Assembly: GCF_016482825.1 (NCBI RefSeq)
Contig: NZ_JAEMNV010000002.1
Coordinates: 372,001-436,000, forward strand
Source: Antrihabitans stalagmiti
GTDB taxonomy: Bacteria > Actinomycetota > Actinomycetes > Mycobacteriales > Mycobacteriaceae
DNA length: 64,000 bases
Reading direction: 5' to 3'
Each line of letters starts with the position of its first letter. Position 1 is the first letter of the stretch. Position numbers and translations under genes: made by a program. The notes under the pieces were generated by a model, which was not told the origin of the DNA, ran no database searches, and saw nothing but the letters and a program-made list of their open reading frames with translations. Shown one piece after another: positions 55,696 to 64,000 of this stretch.

Positions 55696-55950
55696 CTAGA
55701 GCTCGCCGAGTATGTCGGCTGCATCTTGGCTGCCTGCATCGGCGAGTCGTTGCAGCTCCGCGACGTCACCTCGTTCTTCGGCCAGCTCGACGAGTTGGTC
55801 GACAGCATCCTGACTACCGTCGGCGGCGAGGCGGCGTAGTTCGTCGAAATCGCCACGCTCGCCTGCCAATTCGACGAGTTGGTCAACGGCATCCTGACTG
55901 CCTTCGGCTGCCTGCCGCCTGAGGTCGATAAGCTCTTGGTCCACTATCAT
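55696..55950 (-). CDS. Short protein of 28-residue tandem repeats
   Basis: An 84-residue protein made of 2.7 copies of a 28-residue helical repeat after a 9-residue start: LRRQAAEGSQDAVDQLVELA (10-29 of unit 1), the same block again at 38, and LQRLADAGSQDAADILGEL at 66. Each unit looks like a helix-turn-helix pair, somewhat like TPR/Sel1 or HEAT solenoids, but I do not recognise the family. It is acidic and cytoplasmic. Its ATG overlaps the end of the GbsR/MarR gene by 4 bp, so the pair is co-translated. Confidence 0.75.
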   Translation of the reverse strand: MIVDQELIDLRRQAAEGSQDAVDQLVELAGERGDFDELRRLAADGSQDAVDQLVELAEERGDVAELQRLADAGSQDAADILGEL

Positions 55951-56456
55951 GTGCCTTTCGTCGTTGTCGGCGTCGGCAATGCGCCTGTGCGCCGGAGGTT
56001 TTCACGACGAACCAGCCATTCGTCGCGCAATTCGGGTAGCCGCTCGCCGAGGAATTCGGCCAACGCGATCGTCTCTTCCAGCGGCGCGCGGCGTTCCGCA
56101 GAGGAGTCACTCAGCAGCGCAAGACCTTCACGAAAGAGTGCTGCGTGCTCTTCGTGAATTGCGGAGTCGAAGTTCTGAGGTTGGCGACTTTCGGGGTCGA
56201 TAGTCACTCGGTCGACGCGCTCCCCCGCCGCCCGGTCACGCCTGACGATGTGAAAGCTCTCGAGCATTTTCACGGCACCGGTGATAGCGCTGCGACTCGC
56301 AAGCAGGGCGTCGCTGAGTTCGTCGATCGTTTGCGCCGCCGGTTCGCACACGAACAGGTACCCGAGCAGCCGCCCCGCCATGGGCGGAAATCCGTACTGC
56401 CGAGCGTAGAAGCGGCCAACGTGGTCGGCGAATACGATCTCGGCGTCAGCGGGCAC
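55947..56456 (-). CDS. GbsR/MarR-family regulator
   Basis: A 169-residue winged-helix protein of the GbsR-like MarR branch. ADHVGRFYARQYGFPPMAGRLLGYLFVCEP is the family's N-terminal helix pair, followed by the HTH (TIDELSDALLASRSAITGAVKMLESFHIVRR) and a C-terminal helical dimer region. The family often senses osmolytes such as choline; the ligand here is unknown. GTG 56456. The large inverted repeat at 56484-56507, 28 bp upstream, is the likely operator. The repeat-protein gene is coupled downstream. Confidence 0.88.
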   Translation of the reverse strand: MPADAEIVFADHVGRFYARQYGFPPMAGRLLGYLFVCEPAAQTIDELSDALLASRSAITGAVKMLESFHIVRRDRAAGERVDRVTIDPESRQPQNFDSAIHEEHAALFREGLALLSDSSAERRAPLEETIALAEFLGERLPELRDEWLVRRENLRRTGALPTPTTTKGT

Positions 56457-56483
56457 GGCTCCAACCTAGCGCGACGGAGATTC

Positions 56484-56507
56484 AAATGACAATTATAAGT
56501 GTCATTT
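56484..56507. promoter_or_regulatory. GbsR/MarR operator
   Basis: AAATGACA-ATTATAAG-TGTCATTT is a perfect 8-bp inverted repeat with an AT-rich 8-bp centre, which itself holds a -10-like TTATAAT on the minus strand. It lies 28 bp from the regulator's start and 56 bp from dacB. Autoregulation, and possibly control of dacB, is inferred. Confidence 0.65.
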
Positions 56508-56562
56508 CAGCTATCTAGTTCCTTTTGAAGCGCGCGGTCGGCTGCCCTAGGCTGCCCCCACC

Positions 56563-57897
56563 ATGAGAGCGCGATTCACAAGTTCGGTCGCGGTCGTCGC
56601 AGCGGTCCTGATCGGGATTTCGGGTGGGACCGCTGTAGCCGATCCAGCCGACGATCCGTCGACGTCCACCTCGACGACGACCCCGACGACGACACCCTTC
56701 ACAACACCGAATACCGACAATTGCCCCAACAGCTCGAGCCCGCCGAAGGCGATCGACCTCTCGGAGGTGCCCGCCCCCGGCGATCCGACGCCGCAGCCAT
56801 TGCCGATACCGGACGAGCCGGTAGGCGGTGACGAATTGGGCGATTGTGGTTCGGTGACTCCCGACAGTGCGCCTGCCCTGCCGAAGGAGATCTCCGCGAC
56901 AGCGTGGGTGCTGTCGGACCTCGACTCCGGCGCCGTTCTCGCCGCGAAAGACCCGCACGGTCGCTACCGCCCCGCAAGCACGATCAAAATTCTGCTTGCG
57001 ATCGTGGCATTGCGCGAGCTCGACCTGGGTCGCGTGGTCACGGGGACGATCGCCGATTCGGAGGTCGACGGCACGCGGGTCGGAATCGGGCCCGGTGGGC
57101 GCTATACGAATCTACAACTGATGCAAGCACTGGTCATGGCGTCAGGCAACGACGCCGCACACGCGATCTCTGCCCAACTCGGCGGCGACGAGGCTGCGGT
57201 CCGCAAGATGAACGACCTCGCGAAGTCGTTGGGCGGCATGGACACTCGCGCCGCAACACCATCGGGCCTCGACGGTCCCGGCATGTCGAGCTCCGCCTAC
57301 GACCTTGCTCTCTTCTTCCGCGAAGCGATGCGAATTCCGAAGTTCGCAGAGTTGATCCGCACCGAGCAGGTTCAGTTTCCCGGCTTTCCGCCAGACCCCC
57401 GCATCCCCGACGACAAGGATCACCCGGCGTTCACGATCGGCAACGACAACCAACTGCTCTACAACTACGACGGTGCACTCGGCGGCAAGACCGGTTACAC
57501 GGACGACGCCAGGCAGACCTTCGTCGCTGGGGCAGAGCGCAACGGTCGCCGACTCGGCATCACGCTGCTCAAGGCCGATGTGCTTCCGATCAGACCGTGG
57601 GAGCAGGCGGCGCGTCTGCTCGATTACGGCTTTTCTCTCGATCGCGACGCTTCGGTCGGCACACTCGTCGAACCGGAGGGCACACCAGTCACGACGACCA
57701 CGTCACGTCGGCAGCAGAGCAGTGGCGTCACACTGGCTGCGCCGCCGGTCGACGCAACGGCGTCTCGACTTCCGAAGTCGACCGACGACGACTTCGGCTG
57801 GGCTGGGCCTCTGGTTTTCGTACTCTTGGGTGTGCTCGTTGTGCTTGCTTTGCTCTACTGGGCCGACTCGCTCAATCGTCGGCGCAACCGACACTGA
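56563..57897 (+). CDS. dacB: D-alanyl-D-alanine carboxypeptidase (low-molecular-weight PBP)
   Basis: A penicillin-binding protein that trims the terminal D-Ala of peptidoglycan stem peptides. The 444-residue protein has a signal peptide (RARFTSSVAVVAAVLIGISGGTAVA), then a Thr/Pro-rich spacer (about 28-100). The serine-peptidase domain has Ser139-x-x-Lys142 (PASTIKILL), Ser194-Gly-Asn (MASGNDAAH) and Lys309-Thr-Gly (LGGKTGYTDD). It ends in a C-terminal membrane helix (about 412-433) with a basic end. The double anchoring fits mycobacterial DacB1. ATG 56563. Confidence 0.95.
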   Translation: MRARFTSSVAVVAAVLIGISGGTAVADPADDPSTSTSTTTPTTTPFTTPNTDNCPNSSSPPKAIDLSEVPAPGDPTPQPLPIPDEPVGGDELGDCGSVTPDSAPALPKEISATAWVLSDLDSGAVLAAKDPHGRYRPASTIKILLAIVALRELDLGRVVTGTIADSEVDGTRVGIGPGGRYTNLQLMQALVMASGNDAAHAISAQLGGDEAAVRKMNDLAKSLGGMDTRAATPSGLDGPGMSSSAYDLALFFREAMRIPKFAELIRTEQVQFPGFPPDPRIPDDKDHPAFTIGNDNQLLYNYDGALGGKTGYTDDARQTFVAGAERNGRRLGITLLKADVLPIRPWEQAARLLDYGFSLDRDASVGTLVEPEGTPVTTTTSRRQQSSGVTLAAPPVDATASRLPKSTDDDFGWAGPLVFVLLGVLVVLALLYWADSLNRRRNRH

Positions 57898-57959
57898 TCC
57901 CGTCGCACGATCGGAGCCGCTGGTGAAGGCAGCATGGTTCGCCAGGTTCGGCGAACCGC

Positions 57960-60010
<2,051 letters not shown>

Positions 60011-60021
60011 CTAGGAGGCTA

Positions 60022-60077
60022 CGCGCCTCGTGAGTCTTTTCGGTGGTCCGGCCCTCCGGAAGGACTCACGAGGCGCG
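60022..60077. repeat. Long inverted repeat between barstar gene and trpS
   Basis: CGCGCCTCGTGAGTC (60022-60036) and GACTCACGAGGCGCG (60063-60077) are perfect 15-bp inverted arms. With two G-T pairs the stem extends inward to about 22 bp, leaving a loop of about 12 bases. The right arm encodes the last three codons and stop of the barstar gene. A hairpin this strong would act as terminator for the barstar operon, or as a leader structure before trpS. Confidence 0.9.
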
Positions 60078-60494
60078 CAGCGCCCTACTGATCTCGACAA
60101 CTTTGAACAGCACCGGATCAGGCTTCTTCGCCCACTCCTGCGCATAGAAGTCCATCGCTTCGACGAACCACCGCTTTTCTTCGGGTTCCCGACTGAGCAA
60201 CTGATCGGCAGCTCGCACGACGACGACGTAACCGGGTGCAGCGCCGACGAATTCGTCGAGATCGCGCATACATTCGTCGAATGCATCCTTGTTTTCGCCG
60301 AAGTAGTCGGGGAACTGGAAAGCGGCCGCGAACTCGTCGAACAGTCGCTGCACGGTCGGCATCTTGTCACCACGAACCGTACGGACGAGGTAGCCGAGTT
60401 CGGTCGCTCGAAAACTGATCGAACCGTCGTCACGTGCGGCGACAACACGGCCGAAGACTGGCGACCCGGTCAGGATCTTCTCGATATCCGACAT
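60066..60494 (-). CDS. Barstar-family ribonuclease inhibitor
   Basis: A 142-residue barstar-like protein. The barstar fold appears from about 30 (LGYLVRTVRGDKMPTVQRLFDEFAAAFQFPDYFGENKDAFDECMRDL begins the characteristic helix-strand-helix), with the acidic helix that plugs barnase-type active sites. An extra N-terminal segment of about 28 residues is present. It is cytoplasmic. ATG 60494 shares one base with the stop of the barnase-like gene (TGATG), giving tight coupling of inhibitor and enzyme. Function as the immunity partner is inferred from family and pairing. Confidence 0.88.
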   Translation of the reverse strand: MSDIEKILTGSPVFGRVVAARDDGSISFRATELGYLVRTVRGDKMPTVQRLFDEFAAAFQFPDYFGENKDAFDECMRDLDEFVGAAPGYVVVVRAADQLLSREPEEKRWFVEAMDFYAQEWAKKPDPVLFKVVEISRALRAS

Positions 60495-60928
60495 CAACGC
60501 ATCCTCGTGAAGGTCTTGTAGTGATCGCCGGTGTACCAGGCGGAGCCGTCGCTGCCGGTGACGATTCGCTCCGCATCACGGGTCTGGCCGCGGCGCTTCG
60601 GATTGACGTCCCACTCCTTGTAGGTGATCGCTTTGCCGGCAGCATCTTTCACCGGCAACTGGCGGTCACGATTGCGCCAGGTCTCGCCGCCCTTTGTTCC
60701 CGGAGCGTTGGCGGATTCGGGCCACGAGCCCGCGTCGATCTTCTGCAGAGTCGCCGTCGCCGCCGCCGGTACACCCGACACCTGCGCCGAAATCGACCGT
60801 CCGTCACCGGTCGTCGGGGACCCGGCGCTCGGCGCATTGTCTTCGCCACGCGAGGAGAGCAGCAACAGCGCGACGACGACCACCAACACTGCGGCGGCAC
60901 CCGCGCCGATCAGTCTGGACCTGTTCAT
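60494..60928 (-). CDS. Barnase-type ribonuclease with N-terminal anchor/signal
   Basis: A guanyl-preferring ribonuclease of the barnase/N1 family, 144 residues. N-terminal hydrophobic segment (about 6-25, signal peptide or anchor), Ser/Gly linker, then the RNase domain from about 58. By alignment to barnase from memory, the catalytic set is complete: Glu105 (ITYKEWDVN), Arg117 and Arg121 (QTRDAERIV) and His136 (TGDHYKTF). So it should be an active, exported RNase. ATG 60928 overlaps the xthA stop (ATGA); the inhibitor gene follows directly. Confidence 0.9.
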   Translation of the reverse strand: MNRSRLIGAGAAAVLVVVVALLLLSSRGEDNAPSAGSPTTGDGRSISAQVSGVPAAATATLQKIDAGSWPESANAPGTKGGETWRNRDRQLPVKDAAGKAITYKEWDVNPKRRGQTRDAERIVTGSDGSAWYTGDHYKTFTRMR

Positions 60929-61728
60929 CGGTACTGCACCGTCACGGGTGCGTGATCGGACCAGCGCGTGTCGTAGGTCTGCGCTCGCTCGACGGTCACC
61001 TGCTTCGCTCGTTCGGCAAGCTCCGCGGTCGCCAGTTGATAGTCGATCCGCCAGCCTGCGTCGTTGTCGAACGCGCGACCTCGGTAGGACCACCAGGTGT
61101 AGGGCCCGGCCACCTCCGGGTTCAGTCGGCGAGCGACGTCGGCCAGCCCCGCCGCTAGCAGCGAATCGATCCAAACACGTTCGTACGGAAGACATCCCGA
61201 CGACTTCCGATTGGCCTTCCAGGCCTTCAGATCGAGGTCGGTGTGGGCGATGTTCCAGTCGCCGCTCACAACCAGATTCTTGTTCGCCTCCGTCGTCGCC
61301 AGCGCGGCGGCTCGGAGGTAGCGGCCGAAGGCATCGAGAAAACGGTCCTTCTCGTCTTGACGCGGCGTTCCGACGCCACCTGACGGGACGTACACACTCG
61401 CGACGGTCAAGTCACCGAAGTCCGCTTCGACGTAGCGACCGGATTCGGCGAACTCGTCCGAACCGAAGGCGACGCGAACCTTGTCGGCCGGCCTGCGGGA
61501 CAGGATCGCGACTCCGCTTCGACCCTTTGCGGCCGTGGGTTCCGCTGTGGCGAGATGCCAACCGGACGCCAGCGCCGGACCGAGCGCGATCTGCAATTCA
61601 TCGTCGGTCGCCCGAGTTTCCTGCAGGCACACAGCGTCTGCCTCGGTTGCCGCCAACCATTCGAGCAAACCTTTCCGAGCTGCGGCACGAACACCGTTGA
61701 CGTTGACGGAAGAGATGATGTGAGCCAC
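60925..61728 (-). CDS. xthA: Exodeoxyribonuclease III (AP endonuclease family)
   Basis: An ExoIII-family Mg-dependent nuclease for base-excision repair (3'-5' exonuclease and AP endonuclease). The 267-residue protein has IISSVNVNGVRAAARKG, the catalytic Glu in CLQETRATDDE, GDWNIAHTDLDLKAWKAN (Asp/Asn pair), RIDYQLAT and the final SDHAPVTVQY. GTG 61728 gives the family N-terminus; the frame stays open upstream to 61812 without motif support. It heads the xthA-RNase-barstar unit through a 4-bp overlap. Confidence 0.93.
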   Translation of the reverse strand: MAHIISSVNVNGVRAAARKGLLEWLAATEADAVCLQETRATDDELQIALGPALASGWHLATAEPTAAKGRSGVAILSRRPADKVRVAFGSDEFAESGRYVEADFGDLTVASVYVPSGGVGTPRQDEKDRFLDAFGRYLRAAALATTEANKNLVVSGDWNIAHTDLDLKAWKANRKSSGCLPYERVWIDSLLAAGLADVARRLNPEVAGPYTWWSYRGRAFDNDAGWRIDYQLATAELAERAKQVTVERAQTYDTRWSDHAPVTVQYR

Positions 61729-61803
61729 GTGAGCACGGTAGCGGACCCTGGCGCAGCGAACCCTCCGCACAGCACCACCAGCGCACGGTTTACGGTTTAG
61801 ACC

Positions 61804-62460
61804 ATGACGCAAACCGACCTCGGCGAGGCCGCACTCTCGAAGCTGAAGTCCAGCGAACTCGTAGCGCTACTAGGACGTTTGCAAGCCGACGATCCGGCGA
61901 TAGGTGATCTCGACGTCGACGTCGTCGGCCGCCTCGTCGATCCGAAGAAGCTGAAGAACGAGGAATTCGCGTCGTTGCTGAGCAACCTCGCGCGCCTCGC
62001 TGACGCAGGTGCCGACGTCGACCTGGCAAAGATGGACGCAACGAACTTCGCGAAGTTGATCGCTCGGGCGTCCGACGATCAACTCAAAGCTGCAACAGCG
62101 GATCCCGCGTTGCGCACCCGAGTCCTGGACGAACTGTTCCGGCGGATGGACGCCCACTTCCTGCCCGAGAGAGCTCGCGACGGCCGGGTCGTCATGCAGT
62201 TCCGGGTCAGCGGGAAAGGCAACGGCGGCAAGGAAACCGACGACTACGCAGTCACCATCGCGGATCGAAAGTGCAGCGTCGAGAAGTCACTCGCACCCGA
62301 TGCGAAGACGACGATCACGCTCAGCCCGGCGAACCTGCTCAAACTGGCGACCGGCAACGCAGGTGCCAAGATGATGTTCGTTCGCGGCAAGGTCAAAGTG
62401 AGCGGCTCGATCGGCTTCGCCGCGGGATTTATGAAGATGTTCGAAGTTCCGTCAGCCTGA
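61804..62460 (+). CDS. SCP2 sterol-transfer-domain protein
   Basis: A 218-residue cytoplasmic protein. The N-terminal half (about 1-95) is helical with repeated 'DDPAIGDLDVDVVGRLVDP' and 'NEEFASLLSNLARL' segments of no known family. The C-terminal half (about 100-216) is an SCP2-like lipid-binding domain (VVMQFRVSGKGNGG, DDYAVTIADRKCSVE, TTITLSPANLLKLATGNAGAKMMFVRGKVKVSGSI). Such proteins bind sterols or acyl chains in a hydrophobic tunnel. It is divergent from xthA. The ligand is unknown. Confidence 0.88.
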   Translation: MTQTDLGEAALSKLKSSELVALLGRLQADDPAIGDLDVDVVGRLVDPKKLKNEEFASLLSNLARLADAGADVDLAKMDATNFAKLIARASDDQLKAATADPALRTRVLDELFRRMDAHFLPERARDGRVVMQFRVSGKGNGGKETDDYAVTIADRKCSVEKSLAPDAKTTITLSPANLLKLATGNAGAKMMFVRGKVKVSGSIGFAAGFMKMFEVPSA

Positions 62461-62569
62461 CCGGGTACTTGCGCTCACCCAACACCGTGTGTGAGCCTCA
62501 GTAACGTATAACCCAGCTTCGAAGAGACAGCTTTTTCCGGACAATGACGTCGAGGAAAGGTCCTCCCGC

Positions 62570-63394
62570 GTGACTCAGCCGACCGCAGCGCTCCACCTGG
62601 GATCCGGTGAGCCGGTCCTGCTCCTGCAGCCCTTTATGCTCTCCCCTCATGTCTGGCGCGGTGTCGCCGAGCGATTGGCCGAGTCCTACGAGGTCTTCGC
62701 ACCTGCCTTCGCGGGTCACTGGGGTGGGCCTCGCCTCAACGGCTGGGATGCCAGCGCCTCCGCCATCGCCGACGCCGTTGAGAACCAACTCGACGAACTC
62801 GGCTGGAGCACCTGCCATATCGTCGGCAACTCGCTCGGCGGTTGGGTCGGTTTCGAACTCGAACGTCGTGGTCGCGCGCGCACCCTGACCGCTGTGGCTC
62901 CAGCTGGCGGCTGGCGTCATCTGAGCCCGGACGCCATCCTGGTCGGTCTCAAGTTTCTTTCACTCGGTCCGCTCGTCGGGATCGGCAAACTCGTCGGCGG
63001 CTTCGCGGCCCGAAATCGCCTCGTACACCGCGCTTTCCTGCCCCTGGTGAGCAAAGAGGCGAAGACCGTCGAACCGCGGGACGCCGAAGCGATGATTCTC
63101 GCCGCGTCGAACTGCAGAGCATTTCTGCCCGTGCTGTGGTCCGGCCTGAAGGGTGGCGGAGTTACCGGACTTGCCGATGTGAAGGTGCCGACCCGGCTAC
63201 TGCTGTGCGAGTACGACCGCATCATCCCCATGCGCCGCTACGGGAGCATGTTCATCGACGAACTCCCGCCGGTCGCCGACCGAGTCACGATGAAAGGCGT
63301 CGGTCACTGCCCTCAGTTGGAGGCACCGGAGAAGGTGGCCGCGCTGATCTCGGAACATGTCGCGGCCTATCGGCCGCACCTGCGAGCGGTCTAG
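62570..63394 (+). CDS. Alpha/beta hydrolase
   Basis: A 274-residue alpha/beta-hydrolase. The nucleophile elbow is GNSLGGW with Ser88, the catalytic His is His246 (GVGHCPQLEAP), and the acid probably lies in LLLCEYDRIIPMRRYG. QPFMLSPHVWRGVAERL is the oxyanion region (the usual HG is replaced by QP). The substrate is unknown. GTG 62570 lies 109 bp after the SCP2 gene, and the 3' end is 4 bp from the convergent MFS gene. Confidence 0.88.
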   Translation: MTQPTAALHLGSGEPVLLLQPFMLSPHVWRGVAERLAESYEVFAPAFAGHWGGPRLNGWDASASAIADAVENQLDELGWSTCHIVGNSLGGWVGFELERRGRARTLTAVAPAGGWRHLSPDAILVGLKFLSLGPLVGIGKLVGGFAARNRLVHRAFLPLVSKEAKTVEPRDAEAMILAASNCRAFLPVLWSGLKGGGVTGLADVKVPTRLLLCEYDRIIPMRRYGSMFIDELPPVADRVTMKGVGHCPQLEAPEKVAALISEHVAAYRPHLRAV

Positions 63395-63398
63395 CAGC

Positions 63399-64000
63399 TC
63401 AGGCGGCCGTCCGGCGCTGTGCAAGAACCGAGACGCCGAGTACGAACAATCCAGCGATGGCAAGCATCGCTCCGACTGCTGCCGGCGCGGTATAGCCGAG
63501 ACCCGCGGCGATGACGATGCCGCCGAGCCACGCGCCCGCTGCGTTGGCGATGTTGAGCGCGGCGTGGTTGAGCGCGGCGGCCAGTGATTGTGCATCTGCC
63601 GCCACGTCCATCAGTCGGGTTTGCAGCCCGGGGACCAAGGCGGCTCCCGCCGCACCGATGGCGAACACGCCGACAACTGCGGTGTACGGGTTGTGCGCTG
63701 CAGCGACGAACAGTGCGAGCACGATGGCCATCGTTGCCAGCAACGCGAAGAGGCTGGGAATCAACGCTTTGTCGGCAAGGATGCCGCCGACGATGTTGCC
63801 GACGACCATCCCGACGCCGTAGACCATCAGAACCACCGGGACCCAGGCGATCGGCAAGCCGGCCACATCGGTCAGCGTGGTGCTGACGTAGGTGTAGACC
63901 GCGAACATGCCACCGAAGCCGACCGTGCCGACTGCAAGGGTCAACCACACCTGGGAGCGACGCAGCGCGCCGAGTTCGGTGATCGGATTCGTCACCGCGA
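63399..64000 (-). CDS. MFS transporter (AraJ/DHA1-like), C-terminal half, cut by right edge
   Basis: At least 200 residues, six hydrophobic helices, open at the right edge. SQVWLTLAVGTVGFGGMFAVYTYVSTTL begins helix 7, and MVYGVGMVVGNIVGGILADK is the second-half motif A-like loop. LQTRLMDVAADAQSLAAALNHAALNIANAAGAWLGG matches sugar-efflux (AraJ/SetA-type) permeases. The substrate is unknown. The N-terminal half lies beyond base 64000; a GTG at 63995 is internal, not the true start. Confidence 0.85.
   Translation of the reverse strand, partial: AVTNPITELGALRRSQVWLTLAVGTVGFGGMFAVYTYVSTTLTDVAGLPIAWVPVVLMVYGVGMVVGNIVGGILADKALIPSLFALLATMAIVLALFVAAAHNPYTAVVGVFAIGAAGAALVPGLQTRLMDVAADAQSLAAALNHAALNIANAAGAWLGGIVIAAGLGYTAPAAVGAMLAIAGLFVLGVSVLAQRRTAA

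Noticed and set aside
60066-60928. Barnase-barstar as a polymorphic (ESX/LXG) toxin-immunity pair
   Set aside because: The RNase has a plain hydrophobic N-terminus and no WXG/LXG or repeat delivery domain; a classic exported RNase with inhibitor fits better.

Overview
The window is a stretch of high-GC actinobacterial chromosome, densely packed and without rRNA, tRNA, CRISPR, prophage or recognisable insertion sequence. The gene content and order point to Mycobacteriales, most likely Rhodococcus or a close relative. From memory, long runs match the order in Mycobacterium tuberculosis around Rv3278c-Rv3336c: PH protein-birA-accD5-accE5-maf-sseA-SufE-like-accA3; lat-lrpA-pcd; lhr-nei2; glpD2-lpdA-GGCT-amiA1-amiB1-deoD-pmmB-upp; Rv3311-add-deoA-cdd-sdhCDAB; dacB-yihY-trpS. 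The genus call is an inference; no database search was possible.

Layout. 1-9000: a cut response regulator, a PH-domain membrane protein and birA run leftwards. Opposite them lie accD5, accE5, maf, a SufR-like regulator, the rhodanese sseA with its SufE-like partner, and accA3. Together these make acyl-CoA carboxylase (malonyl/methylmalonyl-CoA supply for fatty and mycolic acids), its biotin ligase, and a small sulfur-transfer unit. One 14-bp palindromic pattern lies upstream of both accD5/birA and accA3. 9000-17700: a DUF1707 protein, an orphan small protein, and a four-gene leftward operon (DUF2126 transglutaminase, ATP-grasp/alpha-E fusion, second transglutaminase, zinc-ribbon metallopeptidase) that looks like a peptide-ligation/processing system of unknown product. 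17700-21900: lysine catabolism (lat, pcd) with an Lrp-type regulator, then an atypical histidine phosphatase. 22000-27300: lhr helicase and nei2 glycosylase (DNA repair).

27300-39200: a DUF3105 lipoprotein with a TetR regulator facing an MpaB-type oxygenase, then glpD, an aminotransferase, lpdA, a gamma-glutamylcyclotransferase, a DUF222-HNH protein, two M20 amidohydrolases and a crotonase. 39300-42200: purine nucleoside phosphorylase, phosphomannomutase and upp. 42300-44430: a four-gene type VII secretion (ESX) accessory cassette: an EspC-like protein, a WXG-NlpC/P60 hydrolase, and EspD-like and YbaB-like proteins. It lies between upp and the Rv3311-like gene. 44450-48600: the internally duplicated Rv3311-like protein, then nucleoside salvage (add, deoA, cdd). 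48800-52200: succinate dehydrogenase sdhCDAB, with a degenerate iron-box-like sequence upstream.

52200-64000: a TetR/MFS drug-efflux pair, a four-helix membrane protein, a CHAP hydrolase, a GbsR/MarR regulator with a 28-residue-repeat protein, a D,D-carboxypeptidase, YihY, trpS, a tightly coupled xthA-barnase-barstar operon separated from trpS by a large inverted repeat, an SCP2 protein, an alpha/beta hydrolase, and the C-terminal half of an MFS transporter cut by the right edge. No gene-free stretch exceeds about 230 bp.
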